Of a stretch of 64,000 nt of DNA, positions 1-7,650 are shown in pieces. Every line of letters starts with the position of its first letter. Within the stretch, counting starts at the first letter, position 1. The notes under the pieces were generated by a model that worked only from the letters and a program-made list of their open reading frames with translations, ran no database searches and was not told the origin of the DNA. The position numbers and the translations under genes are program-made. The stretch comes from Ruixingdingia sedimenti (GTDB taxonomy: Bacteria; Pseudomonadota; Alphaproteobacteria; Rhodobacterales; Rhodobacteraceae), in assembly GCF_031432425.1 (NCBI RefSeq), contig NZ_JAVKPH010000006.1, positions 1 through 64,000 of the forward strand. Direction: 5' to 3'.

Positions 1-134
1 CAGCGCCTGCCCCGGCGGGCGAGAAGCGCCCGCCATGGGCGGGGCGGGCGCTGGCCGGGGGCTTCGGGCCCCCGGCCAGGGCAACTCCACCTGCATCGCT
101 GTGGCGAAGGCACGCGCCTTCGCCAGACAGAGCG
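1..134. repeat. Three-hairpin intergenic repeat, copy 1 (cut by window edge)
   Basis: This stretch matches 22387-22518 closely: bases 1-62 are the same in both copies and the last 30 bases nearly so, with a diverged middle part. It folds into three hairpins in a row: an outer stem around 1-54 enclosing an inner hairpin (GGCGGGCG/CGCCCGCC), a 10-bp stem at 53-62/68-77 with loop TTCGG, and a 10-bp stem TGGCGAAGGC/GCCTTCGCCA at 102-111/116-125 with loop ACGC. It lies just past the 3' end of the leftward ABC operon, so it could end transcription or act as a REP-like element. The left end is probably truncated by the window. Confidence 0.7.
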
Positions 135-158
135 ATGTGGGCAGAATACCGACCCGGC

Positions 159-866
159 CTAATGCCCCAGAAACGCCTGCGCCACCACCGGGTCGTCGCG
201 CAATGCGTCCGCCGTGCCCTGCCCGACGATCCGCCCCGCCTCCAGCACATAGCCGCGCGCGGCCAGCGCGAGGCTCGCGCCCACGTTCTGTTCCACCAGC
301 AGGATCGACACGCCCGTATCGCGCACGCGGCGCAGGGTCTGGAACATCTCCTCCACCACGATGGGCGCAAGGCCGAGGCTGGGTTCGTCCAGCAACAGAA
401 GGTCCGGGCAGGACATCAGCGCGCGGGCGATCGCCACCATCTGCTGTTCGCCCCCCGACATGGTGCCCACCGTCTGCGCCAGCCGCTGGCCGAGCTTGGG
501 AAACATCTCCAGCACCTCGGCCCGCCGCGTGGCCGTGGTGGCGCGCGCGCGTTGGGGGTAGGACCCGAGCGACAGGTTGTCGGCCACCGTCAGTTCGGTG
601 AAATTGCCGCGCCCCTCTGGCACCAGCGCGATGCCGGTTTCCACCACCTCGTGGTCCGGCAGGGCGGTGATGTCGCGGCCCATGAAGCGCACCTTGCCCC
701 CCGGCGCCCGCAGCCGCGCCCGCGTCAGCCCGCGCAGCAGCGAGGATTTCCCCGCCCCGTTCGCGCCGAGGATGACCACGCATTCCCCCGGCGCCACGCC
801 GACGGAAACGGAATCGAGCGCCAGATGCTTGCCGTAGCGGACGGAAATGCCGGTCGCCTCAAACAT
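159..866 (-). CDS. Branched-chain-type ABC transporter ATP-binding protein (LivF-like)
   Basis: This is one of two ATPases that drive a HAAT-family importer at the inner face of the cytoplasmic membrane. The 235-residue protein has Walker A (GANGAGKSS, near residue 35), a signature motif MSGGEQQM, and Walker B (LLLLDEPSLGLAP), the usual size and order for LivF. I chose the ATG at 866 because a G-rich Shine-Dalgarno (GGGGGGT) sits 8 bases upstream; a GTG at 875 is the alternative. It overlaps the preceding LivG-like gene by 8 bases, so the two are translationally coupled. It is the last gene of the leftward catabolic operon. The family imports amino acids, but also aromatic acids and amides; the substrate here cannot be read from this gene. 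Confidence 0.93.
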   Translation of the reverse strand: MFEATGISVRYGKHLALDSVSVGVAPGECVVILGANGAGKSSLLRGLTRARLRAPGGKVRFMGRDITALPDHEVVETGIALVPEGRGNFTELTVADNLSLGSYPQRARATTATRRAEVLEMFPKLGQRLAQTVGTMSGGEQQMVAIARALMSCPDLLLLDEPSLGLAPIVVEEMFQTLRRVRDTGVSILLVEQNVGASLALAARGYVLEAGRIVGQGTADALRDDPVVAQAFLGH

Positions 867-1581
867 GGGCTGCACCCCCCAGATAGGCGTCGATCACCTG
901 CGGGTCGGCCAGCACCTCGGCCGTCGGGCCGTCGGCGATGCGCACCCCCGCCTGCATGACGATGCAGCGCGGGCAAAGGGCGCGCACCGCCTCCATGATA
1001 TGTTCGACCAGCAGGATCGTCGTGCCGCCGTCGCGGACCGATGCGATCAGGTCGATGGCGGTTTTCAGTTCGGTCGGGTTCAGCCCCGCCATCCATTCGT
1101 CCAGCAGCAGAAGCCGCGGGCGGGTGGCGATGGCGCGGGCAAGCTCCAGCCGTTTCTGGTCGATGTAGTTCAGATCCGGCACCCGCCGGTCGCCCATGCC
1201 GCCAAGGCCCACCCGGTCCAGCGCGGCATCGGCGCGGCGCACGGCATCGGCCCCCCACAGGGGCTCGGGGCCGAAGGCGACCGACAGCAGCACGTTTTCC
1301 CGCAGGCTCAGCGAGGGCGCCAGCCGCACCAGCTGAAACGTGCGCGCCACGCCGCGCCGCGCGATGCGGTGCGCGGGCTCGCCGTCGATCCGCTGGCCGT
1401 CCACCCGCACCTCGCCCGCGCTGCGCATCAGCGCGCCCGAGATCAGGTTCATCACCGTGCTCTTGCCCGATCCGTTGGGGCCCAGAAGCCCCACCACCTC
1501 GCCCGTCTTCAGATGGAAGCTGACGTTGTTCACCGCCAGCAGGCCGCCGAAGCGTTTCGTCAGGTTCCTGACCTCAAGCAT
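859..1581 (-). CDS. Branched-chain-type ABC transporter ATP-binding protein (LivG-like)
   Basis: This is the second ATPase of the importer. The 240-residue protein starts MLEVRNLTKRFGG and has Walker A (GPNGSGKST, near residue 35) and Walker B with a LivG-type tail (LLLLDEWMAGLNP). Its C-terminal extension (VLADPQVIDAYLGG) is the LivG hallmark. The signature loop is unusual: where LSxGQ(R/K) is expected, the sequence reads LNYIDQKRLELARA, a degenerate form. I chose the ATG at 1581 because the longer reading frame upstream is inside the LivM-like gene. It overlaps that gene by 8 bases and the LivF-like gene by 8, fitting one polycistronic mRNA. Confidence 0.93.
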   Translation of the reverse strand: MLEVRNLTKRFGGLLAVNNVSFHLKTGEVVGLLGPNGSGKSTVMNLISGALMRSAGEVRVDGQRIDGEPAHRIARRGVARTFQLVRLAPSLSLRENVLLSVAFGPEPLWGADAVRRADAALDRVGLGGMGDRRVPDLNYIDQKRLELARAIATRPRLLLLDEWMAGLNPTELKTAIDLIASVRDGGTTILLVEHIMEAVRALCPRCIVMQAGVRIADGPTAEVLADPQVIDAYLGGAAHV

Positions 1582-2518
1582 GGGGGGCCTCCTTTCCGCG
1601 CGCGGGCAGGCCGAGCCGCCGCAGCGCGGATTGCGCCAGATCCAGCACGCCATTGGGCACCAGAAACACGATCAGGATGAAGGCGAGGCCGAGGATGACG
1701 GAAAACTGGTCCGGCACCTTCACCGACAGCCATTCGAAGAAGAAGAACAACGGCACCGCCCCGAACACCGGCCCCCAGAGCCGCGTCGCCCCGCCAAGCA
1801 GCGCCATGATCAGCGTGATGAAGGAAATCGTCGGGTTGAAGACGATCGAGGGTTCCACATAGGTCCAGCGCGGGGCCTGTATCGCGCCGGCCAGCGTGAT
1901 GATGACGGCCGAGATCGCGAACAGCGCCAGCTTGACCGCCGTCACGTTGATCCCGGCATGGCGGGCGACGGTTTCGTCGTCGCCGATGGCATGCACGGCC
2001 AGGCCGAGCCGGCTGCGTTCTATCCACCAGCGCAGGGCCAGCGTCGCCACCGCCAGCGCCAGCAGCAGCCAGTAGATGCCCCGCGCGTCGATGTCGATGA
2101 AGATATAGCGGCCGAGGGTCTTGTTCAGCGTGGTTTCGGCCCAGGTGATCAGCTGCCGGACAAGCTCTGCCAGCCCGAAGGAAAAGATCACGAAATAGAC
2201 CCCGGCCAGCCGCAGCGTCGCCAGCCCCACGACCAGCGCCACCGCCAGCCCCACCGCGCCCGCGACGATCAGGATCAGGCCGAAGGGCACATGATCGGCC
2301 AGCACCGCGACCGTATAGGCGCCAAGGCCGAAGAAGGCGACCGTGGCCAGCGAGATGTACTTGGTCGGCCCCGAGAACAGCGCCCAGGCAGAGGCGAGCA
2401 CCACGGCGCTCATCACCCCGACCAGCACGCCCTGCAGATAGGCCCCCGCCACCAGCGGCAGCGCCGCCAGCGCCAGCAGCAGAAGGCAAAGGCCGACAGG
2501 GATCAGCGCGTTTTTCAT
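1574..2518 (-). CDS. Branched-chain-type ABC transporter permease (LivM-like)
   Basis: One of the two membrane subunits forming the translocation channel. The 314-residue protein is strongly hydrophobic from residue 4 on (ALIPVGLCLLLLALAAL) and has about eight to ten membrane segments. It carries the conserved LivM stretches GLGAYTVAVLADH and GATRLWGPVFGAV. The start at 2518 gives MKNALIPVG and is preceded by AGGAGCATGTG; upstream codons in frame belong to the LivH 3' end. It follows the LivH-like gene by only 10 bases and overlaps the LivG-like gene, so all four transporter parts are co-transcribed. Confidence 0.92.
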   Translation of the reverse strand: MKNALIPVGLCLLLLALAALPLVAGAYLQGVLVGVMSAVVLASAWALFSGPTKYISLATVAFFGLGAYTVAVLADHVPFGLILIVAGAVGLAVALVVGLATLRLAGVYFVIFSFGLAELVRQLITWAETTLNKTLGRYIFIDIDARGIYWLLLALAVATLALRWWIERSRLGLAVHAIGDDETVARHAGINVTAVKLALFAISAVIITLAGAIQAPRWTYVEPSIVFNPTISFITLIMALLGGATRLWGPVFGAVPLFFFFEWLSVKVPDQFSVILGLAFILIVFLVPNGVLDLAQSALRRLGLPARGKEAPHA

Positions 2519-2528
2519 CACATGCTCC

Positions 2529-3389
2529 TCAGGCGAAAAGCCCCTTGGGTCGCCACAGAAGAACGGCGAGGAAGATCGCATAGGTGGCGGCAAGGGTCAG
2601 GCCCGGGTCCACGGCATAGGACACCAGCGCCTCGACCAGCCCGATGATCAGACCGGCGGCCAGCGCGCCGCCCATGTTGCCGACGCCGCCCATGATGACG
2701 ATGACCAGCGCCTTCATGGTCAGGAAGCCGCCGTCCACGGGCGTTACCGGCTGATACATCGACAGGATCGCCCCGCCCGCGCCCGCAATCGCCCCGCCAA
2801 GGGCGAAAGCCTGCCGCGCGGTGCGGTTTTCGTCGACCCCGACGAGGGCGGCGAATTCGGGCCGCGTGGCGACGGCGCGCATCGCCAGCCCCCAACGGCT
2901 GTGGCGCATGGCGAACCACAGCCCGCCGCCGATCAGCACCGCCAGCACCAGCCCCAGGACGCGCCCGCCCGCGATGCTGGCGCCAAGCACATTGACCGGC
3001 GTCTGCAACCACGAATAGCCCGAATAGCCCGACCCGAAAACCTGCGTGAACACGCCCTGCGCCAGGAACATCAGCCCGAAGGTGACGAGGATGGAATCGA
3101 CCTCGACCTTGGCCGGGTGATGCGCCCGCCGGACCAGCGGACGCATCAGGACCGTGTAGATCAGCCAGGAAACCGCAAAGGCCAGCGGCACCACCACCGC
3201 CATGCCCACCAGCGGCGACAGGCTGAACGCGGTCACGAATAGGAAGGTCATGAACGCGCCGAACATGACCGTCTCGCCGAAGCCCAGGTTCATGATCCGG
3301 GCCACCCCGTACTGGATGGTCATGCCCAAGGCCACGAGGGCATAGGTGCCGCCAAGCACCAGCCCGACGACCAGAGTGGAAAGCAGCAT
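2529..3389 (-). CDS. Branched-chain-type ABC transporter permease (LivH-like)
   Basis: The partner permease, 286 residues, in the inner membrane. It opens MLLSTLVVGLVLGGTYALVA and contains the LivH-type motif IMNLGFGETVMFGAF, in the position of the usual NxAxGxxxMxGA. The C-terminal half has the coupling-loop-like sequence ALVGVDENRTARQAFALGGA, where the permease contacts the ATPase. The start at 3389 fits the family length; the 44 residues that could precede it have no membrane character and overlap the substrate-binding gene. It lies 22 bases after that gene. Confidence 0.92.
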   Translation of the reverse strand: MLLSTLVVGLVLGGTYALVALGMTIQYGVARIMNLGFGETVMFGAFMTFLFVTAFSLSPLVGMAVVVPLAFAVSWLIYTVLMRPLVRRAHHPAKVEVDSILVTFGLMFLAQGVFTQVFGSGYSGYSWLQTPVNVLGASIAGGRVLGLVLAVLIGGGLWFAMRHSRWGLAMRAVATRPEFAALVGVDENRTARQAFALGGAIAGAGGAILSMYQPVTPVDGGFLTMKALVIVIMGGVGNMGGALAAGLIIGLVEALVSYAVDPGLTLAATYAIFLAVLLWRPKGLFA

Positions 3390-3411
3390 GGCGGCGCGCC
3401 CCGTTCTTGCG

Positions 3412-4629
3412 TTATTTCCAGGCCGGTTTCGGCACGACGGCCGCGGCGGCACCGGGCTTGTCCACCGGCGCGACGGCGACGAACTGGTCGCCCTGCCACT
3501 GGCCGATGTACCACATGTCATGCAGCTGGTTGTCGGTCAGCGTGATGGTGCCGAGGATCGTCTCGAACGTGCCGTTCGACAGTTCCGCCGTCACCGCCTC
3601 GCGGTCCAGCCCCTTGCGTTCTATCGCCTGCGCCAGCATTTCCAGCGAGGCATAGATGACCGGGCTGGCCCAGGCGTCGGGCGACTTGTCCAGCACCGCC
3701 TTGTGGCGGGCGATGTAATCCTGGATCGCCGGGCTTTGCGCGTTGATCCCGCCGAGGCTGATCACGCCCTCGATATTGCCGTCGTTGATCTGCGGATAGG
3801 CGGGGAAGTTGGTGCCGACCCCGGTATGGAACACCGGCGGGTTGTAGGACGAAAGCTGCGCCTGCTTGGTGATGGCGAAAGTATCGCCCGGATAGCTGTA
3901 GGCGACGAAGATGTCGGCGCCGGATGCCTGCGCCTCGGCCAGCAGCGTGCTGAAATCCTGCGTGCCGAGCGGATAGGTCTTGTCCATCACCAGATCGAAC
4001 CCGGTGTCCTTGAAGGCATGGCGCGCGGCCTCGGACAGTTCGATCCCGAACCCGTCGGCGATCGAGATCATCGCGACCTTGCCGTTGAGCGCGCCCGCCT
4101 CGACCTGCGGTTTCAGCACCCCGGCGAGCGAATCGCCGTAGCCGTCCGCGGTGCCCAGCATCCAGAAGGCGGTGGGCCAGCGTTTGTAGATGTCGGGGAT
4201 CGGCGGCACGACAGAGGTGGCGGCAAGCTGCGGATAGCCGAACCGCGCCATCAGCGGCGCCACCGCCAGGTTGAAGCCCGTACCCCAGGGGGCGAGGATG
4301 AAATCCACCTTGTCCTGGTTCGCCAGCCGCTCGATCCCGCGGACGACCTCTTCGGTCTGGGACCGGTCGTCGTAGGTGGTGACTTCGATGGGCAACCGGC
4401 TGCCATCGGGCAGTTTCAGCCCCCCGGCGGCGTTCACGTCATGCACCCAGAGTTCATAGTTGGGGATCGTGGTGGTGCCCGCGCCCGCGGCGTTCACGCC
4501 GGTCTGCGACACGACATAGCCGATGCGCACCGCGCTGCGGTCCTGCGCCAGGGCGGCGGGGACGGCCCCCGACAGGGCAATGACCGCGGCGGCGGCCGTG
4601 CCCAGAAGCATGCGACGATTCACTCTCAT
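3412..4629 (-). CDS. Branched-chain-type ABC transporter periplasmic substrate-binding protein
   Basis: A 405-residue periplasmic receptor of the Peripla_BP_6 type that delivers ligand to the LivHM-like channel. The N-terminus is a twin-arginine-like or Sec signal (MRVNRRMLLGTAAAAV) with likely cleavage after ALA at about residue 28. The mature start AVRIGYVVSQTGVNAAGA is typical of the first strand and ligand loop. Its position right after the cupin and dehydrogenase genes, and opposite ring-cleavage-type enzymes, suggests a ligand other than leucine, perhaps an aromatic or cyclic acid. That is inference from neighbours only. Confidence 0.92.
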   Translation of the reverse strand: MRVNRRMLLGTAAAAVIALSGAVPAALAQDRSAVRIGYVVSQTGVNAAGAGTTTIPNYELWVHDVNAAGGLKLPDGSRLPIEVTTYDDRSQTEEVVRGIERLANQDKVDFILAPWGTGFNLAVAPLMARFGYPQLAATSVVPPIPDIYKRWPTAFWMLGTADGYGDSLAGVLKPQVEAGALNGKVAMISIADGFGIELSEAARHAFKDTGFDLVMDKTYPLGTQDFSTLLAEAQASGADIFVAYSYPGDTFAITKQAQLSSYNPPVFHTGVGTNFPAYPQINDGNIEGVISLGGINAQSPAIQDYIARHKAVLDKSPDAWASPVIYASLEMLAQAIERKGLDREAVTAELSNGTFETILGTITLTDNQLHDMWYIGQWQGDQFVAVAPVDKPGAAAAVVPKPAWK

Positions 4630-4739
4630 CTCTCTCTTCCTCTCCCTTCAGGGCAAAAGGCCCTCGTGCCGTCCCCGGGTACGGGGCGGCCTGTGGTGTG
4701 ATCCGGGGTTCCGCTGCGGCCCCGGGCGGGGCCGAAGGC

Positions 4740-5279
4740 TCAGCGCGGATGCGCGCCGAGCATGACGAAGGACACGGTGGCCGGTTCGGTGCCCGGGTTG
4801 CGCCAGGCGTGGCGCGCGCCGTGCTGCACCACGGTGTCGCCCGCGCGCAGCGTGGTGGTCGCGCCGTCATCCAGTTCCAGCACGATCTCGCCCTTGATCA
4901 CGGTGACGCAATCCAGCGTGGGCGTGGTGTGCATGCCGGGGTTGTCCATCTCGAACGTCTCGGCGATGCCGGGGGCGGCGGCGGCATGTTCCGGCCCGGC
5001 CAGCGCGGGGTTGAATTCCGGCGACATCATCACCGAATCCGGCGGGAAGGTGACGACCAGGAAACAGGCCCCGCCCGGCCCGGCCAGCAGGGGCCCGTTC
5101 TGCGCCATCGTGTCGGCATGGCCCTGCCGCAGGTCCGGCGGCCCCGGCACCAGCCAGAGGGGCGAGCTGACGAAGCCCGGCGTGTGTTGCAACACCATCT
5201 CGCGCGGGGAATGCCCGTCGCTGACGAAGACCGACTTGCCCGAGGCATCCTTGCCGGTGACGACGCGTCTGATTTTCAT
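4740..5279 (-). CDS. Cupin-domain protein of the catabolic operon
   Basis: A 179-residue soluble protein. Residues about 105-175 form one cupin_2 barrel: H117 begins the first motif, the turn IKGEIVLELDDG follows, and the second motif is GDTVVQHGARHAWRNPG, giving candidate metal ligands H117, E131, H153 and H157. The N-terminal hundred residues have no recognisable motif and may be a decayed second cupin or a lid. It lies 51 bases after the alcohol dehydrogenase gene and 110 bases before the substrate-binding gene. Cupins in such operons can be isomerases, dioxygenases or decarboxylases; I cannot tell which. Confidence 0.8.
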   Translation of the reverse strand: MKIRRVVTGKDASGKSVFVSDGHSPREMVLQHTPGFVSSPLWLVPGPPDLRQGHADTMAQNGPLLAGPGGACFLVVTFPPDSVMMSPEFNPALAGPEHAAAAPGIAETFEMDNPGMHTTPTLDCVTVIKGEIVLELDDGATTTLRAGDTVVQHGARHAWRNPGTEPATVSFVMLGAHPR

Positions 5280-5330
5280 GCTTTCTCCCTCCCCAGAAAA
5301 GCGCCGCCCCGGGGGGCGGCGCCGGATGCG

Positions 5331-6476
5331 TCACGGATGGATGACGAAATTGGAAAAGCCGCCATGCCGCACGGCGATGCCCGAAATCGCCTCGTTCACC
5401 TGCGCCAGCGGCGATCCTTGCGTTTCCAGCAGCCCGAAGCTGACGACGCCGCTGCCCACCATGTCGGCCATTTCCTGACCTTCGGCGGTGGTGAACCAGG
5501 CCGATCCGATCAGGCGCTGGTTGTTGTCCATCATGTAGTGGACGTCGATGGGGATCTCGCCCGCCACCGCGCCGATGTCGACCGCGACGCCGCCCCGGCG
5601 CAGCGACCGCAGCCCTTGCAGGAAGGATTCGTGCGCCGCGCCGGGCCCGTTGCAGTCGATGAAGGCATCCACGCCCTCGCCGTTGACTGTATGGCTGCGC
5701 GCCCAGGATTCTATGGGACCGTCGTTGATCGAATGCACCTCGATCCGGTCCGGGGCCAGCGCCTTGATTTCCGCCAGCAGCGCGGCATCGCGCCCGGTGC
5801 CGAGGATCTTTTTCGCCCCCCGCGCCAGCCCGAACACCGCGCAACTAATGCCGAGCGTGCCCGAAATGCCGTTGACCAACACGATGTCTGTCGGGCCGAC
5901 ATTGGCCTTTTTCAACGCCGAATAGCCGGTGCCCATGTAGCCGAGCCGCGCGGCCTCGTCGAAGCTCATGTCGTCGGGCAGGGCGACGATGGCAGAGGCC
6001 GGGGCGGTCATATATTCGCCGAGCCCGCCGGTGTGGTAGTCGCCGAAGGTCTGCATCGCATGCTGGCTGAAACCGAAATACCCCTGAAAGGCATAGTGCT
6101 GGCACGACAGCCCGTCGCCGCGGCGGCAGTGGCGGCAGCTGCCGCAGGACCGGCCGGGGTTCACATAGACCCGGTCGCCCGGCTTGATGTTGTGCACCTG
6201 CGACCCGACTGCCGCGACCTCGCCCGCCGGGTCCAGCCCGAAGATCGCCGGCAGCGGCGGCTGCGGCATATGCGGGAACCATGTCGGCCAGTTGGCAAGG
6301 ATGTTGCCGAGGTTCGGCACGATGCCGCAGGACCGCACGCGCACCAGAACGTCCATGGATCCGGGCTGCGGCACCGGCAGGTCCTCGACGATCAGGGGGC
6401 CGGCGATCTTGTGCATCCGCGCCGCCTTCATGGTTTTCGGAATGGCCGGGGTGGCCGTGGAAACTGCCGCGTTCAT
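5331..6476 (-). CDS. Zinc-dependent alcohol dehydrogenase family protein
   Basis: A 381-residue MDR-superfamily oxidoreductase. C50 is the likely catalytic zinc ligand; C111, C114, C117 and C125 in the loop CGSCRHCRRGDGLSC bind the structural zinc. The dinucleotide fold is at about 198-230 (VLVNGISGTLGISC), a GxSGxxG variant of the usual glycine motif. The canonical GHE after the catalytic strand is replaced by GLDPAGEV, so zinc coordination or substrate position may differ. It is the first gene of the leftward operon, beginning opposite the hydrolase gene at 6734 across a 257-base, AT-rich control region with operator pairs. Expected role: NAD(P)-linked oxidation of an alcohol intermediate. 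Substrate unknown. Confidence 0.88.
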   Translation of the reverse strand: MNAAVSTATPAIPKTMKAARMHKIAGPLIVEDLPVPQPGSMDVLVRVRSCGIVPNLGNILANWPTWFPHMPQPPLPAIFGLDPAGEVAAVGSQVHNIKPGDRVYVNPGRSCGSCRHCRRGDGLSCQHYAFQGYFGFSQHAMQTFGDYHTGGLGEYMTAPASAIVALPDDMSFDEAARLGYMGTGYSALKKANVGPTDIVLVNGISGTLGISCAVFGLARGAKKILGTGRDAALLAEIKALAPDRIEVHSINDGPIESWARSHTVNGEGVDAFIDCNGPGAAHESFLQGLRSLRRGGVAVDIGAVAGEIPIDVHYMMDNNQRLIGSAWFTTAEGQEMADMVGSGVVSFGLLETQGSPLAQVNEAISGIAVRHGGFSNFVIHP

Positions 6477-6555
6477 CGCGCTCCTCCCTTGATGTTCCCC
6501 GCGGGGCGATCCGCCGGACCGGCCCCGCGCCTTCGATCCGAAGGTTTACCGAAGA

Positions 6556-6584
6556 ATTTCGAAAACACAATATTTTTTCGTAAT
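6556..6584. promoter_or_regulatory. Operator pair 1, TTTCGNAA motif, leftward promoter side
   Basis: Two copies of the near-palindrome TTTCGNAA lie here (ATTTCGAAAA and TTTTTCGTAA). Their central CG steps are at 6560/6561 and 6579/6580, exactly 19 bp apart. The pair is about 80-105 bases upstream of the alcohol dehydrogenase start. Identical spacing recurs in the two other pairs. I infer cooperative binding of two regulator dimers. No regulator gene is present in the window. Confidence 0.6.
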
Positions 6585-6673
6585 AGAGATTTCCGGGGCT
6601 GGCCGGAAGGCAGGGCGTGCCGGCGGTGCGGGTGTCGCGTCCAGCCCCCGCCCCTGATGCTACCCCTTTCTTT

Positions 6674-6703
6674 ATTTTCGCAAAAGTATATTTATTTCGT
6701 AAC
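6674..6703. promoter_or_regulatory. Operator pair 2, TTTCGNAA motif, rightward promoter side
   Basis: Two motif copies (ATTTTCGCAAAA and TATTTCGTAAC) have CG centres at 6679/6680 and 6698/6699, again 19 bp apart. The pair is about 30-60 bases upstream of the hydrolase ATG at 6734, where a promoter would be expected, so binding could block RNA polymerase. The surrounding 50 bases are far more AT-rich than the genome average. Confidence 0.6.
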
Positions 6704-6733
6704 TCATGAGCAGCTTCGGGACAGGAGAGGGCG

Positions 6734-7570
6734 ATGCGGCTGGTATGTATCCGCGCCGAAGGGCGGGCGCGCCATGCGGTGGAACGGGCCGATGGCCTGC
6801 ATGAAATCGCGGCGGACCCGGGGGATCCGCAGGCCGTGGCCGCGCTGTTGCAAGACCCCGCCGCGGCCCTGCCCACCGGCCGGGTGTTCGATCCGGCGCG
6901 GGTGGATTTCCTGCCGCCGGTGCTGTCGCCCGGCAAGATCTTCTGCGTTGCCACGAATTTCCGCGAACCCACGCTGCCGGACCGGCCGGCGCCGGAATAT
7001 CCGTTGCTGTTCACCCGATTCGCGGACACGCTGGTCGGCCACGGCCAGCCCCTGCGCAAGCCGGACGAAAGCGACCGGCATGATTTCGAGGGCGAACTGG
7101 CCGTGGTCATCGGCAAGCCCGGCTTCCGCATCGCCCGGGAATCGGCGCTGGCGCATGTCGCGGGCTACAGCTGCTTCAACGACGGCAGCATCCGCGACTG
7201 GCAGAAACATTCGACCCAGTTCACGCCGGGCAAGAACTTCTTCGCCTCGGGCAGTTTCGGCCCCGCGCTGGTGACGGCGGACGGGATCGACCCCGCCGCG
7301 CTGCGCCTGACCACGCGGGTGAACGGCGTGGTGATGCAGCAGATCGGGATGGACCGGATGATTTTCGGCATCGACTGGCTGATCGCCTATGTCTCTGCCT
7401 TTGCGCCGCTGGCGCCGGGCGACGTGATCGTGACCGGCACGCCCACGGGCTTCGGGTCGTCGCGCACGCCGCCGCGGTTTCTGACGCCAGGCGATGTGGT
7501 GGAGGTCGAGATCACCGGCATCGGTACGCTGCGCAACGCGGTGGCCGCCGCCAATGTTTTCGTAATGTAA
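6734..7570 (+). CDS. Fumarylacetoacetate hydrolase (FAH) family protein
   Basis: A 278-residue enzyme of the FAH superfamily, which cleaves C-C bonds of beta-diketo acids or isomerises muconate derivatives in aromatic degradation. Residues 70-80 (FCVATNFREP) lead into the catalytic domain; DFEGELAVVIGK (117-128) and FNDGSIRD (148-155) supply the metal ligands E119, E121 and D150. GTPTGFGSSRTPPRF (235-249) is the late loop typical of fumarylpyruvate or HHDD-type members. The start has a good GGAGAGG ribosome site. First gene of the rightward operon. Its last codons carry operator half-sites for the next gene. The exact substrate is unknown. Confidence 0.9.
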   Translation: MRLVCIRAEGRARHAVERADGLHEIAADPGDPQAVAALLQDPAAALPTGRVFDPARVDFLPPVLSPGKIFCVATNFREPTLPDRPAPEYPLLFTRFADTLVGHGQPLRKPDESDRHDFEGELAVVIGKPGFRIARESALAHVAGYSCFNDGSIRDWQKHSTQFTPGKNFFASGSFGPALVTADGIDPAALRLTTRVNGVVMQQIGMDRMIFGIDWLIAYVSAFAPLAPGDVIVTGTPTGFGSSRTPPRFLTPGDVVEVEITGIGTLRNAVAAANVFVM

Positions 7571-7587
7571 AACTATTTTCGAAAATA
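7555..7587. promoter_or_regulatory. Operator pair 3, before the VOC dioxygenase gene
   Basis: Motif copies at GTTTTCGTAATG (CG at 7561/7562) and at TATTTTCGAAAATA (CG at 7580/7581) are again 19 bp apart. The second is a perfect 14-bp palindrome at 7574-7587, the best match in the window. The first overlaps the last codons and stop of the hydrolase gene. The site is about 65-95 bases before the VOC start, suggesting a separate regulated promoter inside the operon. Confidence 0.6.
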
Positions 7588-7650
7588 TTTGCCTTACGCC
7601 GCCCGACCCTGTATCAGTCGGCCAAGGGAACGGAACCGGAGGGGCCCATC

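Noticed and set aside
4698..7274. 858-residue plus frame across the leftward cupin and dehydrogenase genes
   Set aside because: It lies opposite genes with clear catalytic motifs and has no motif itself.
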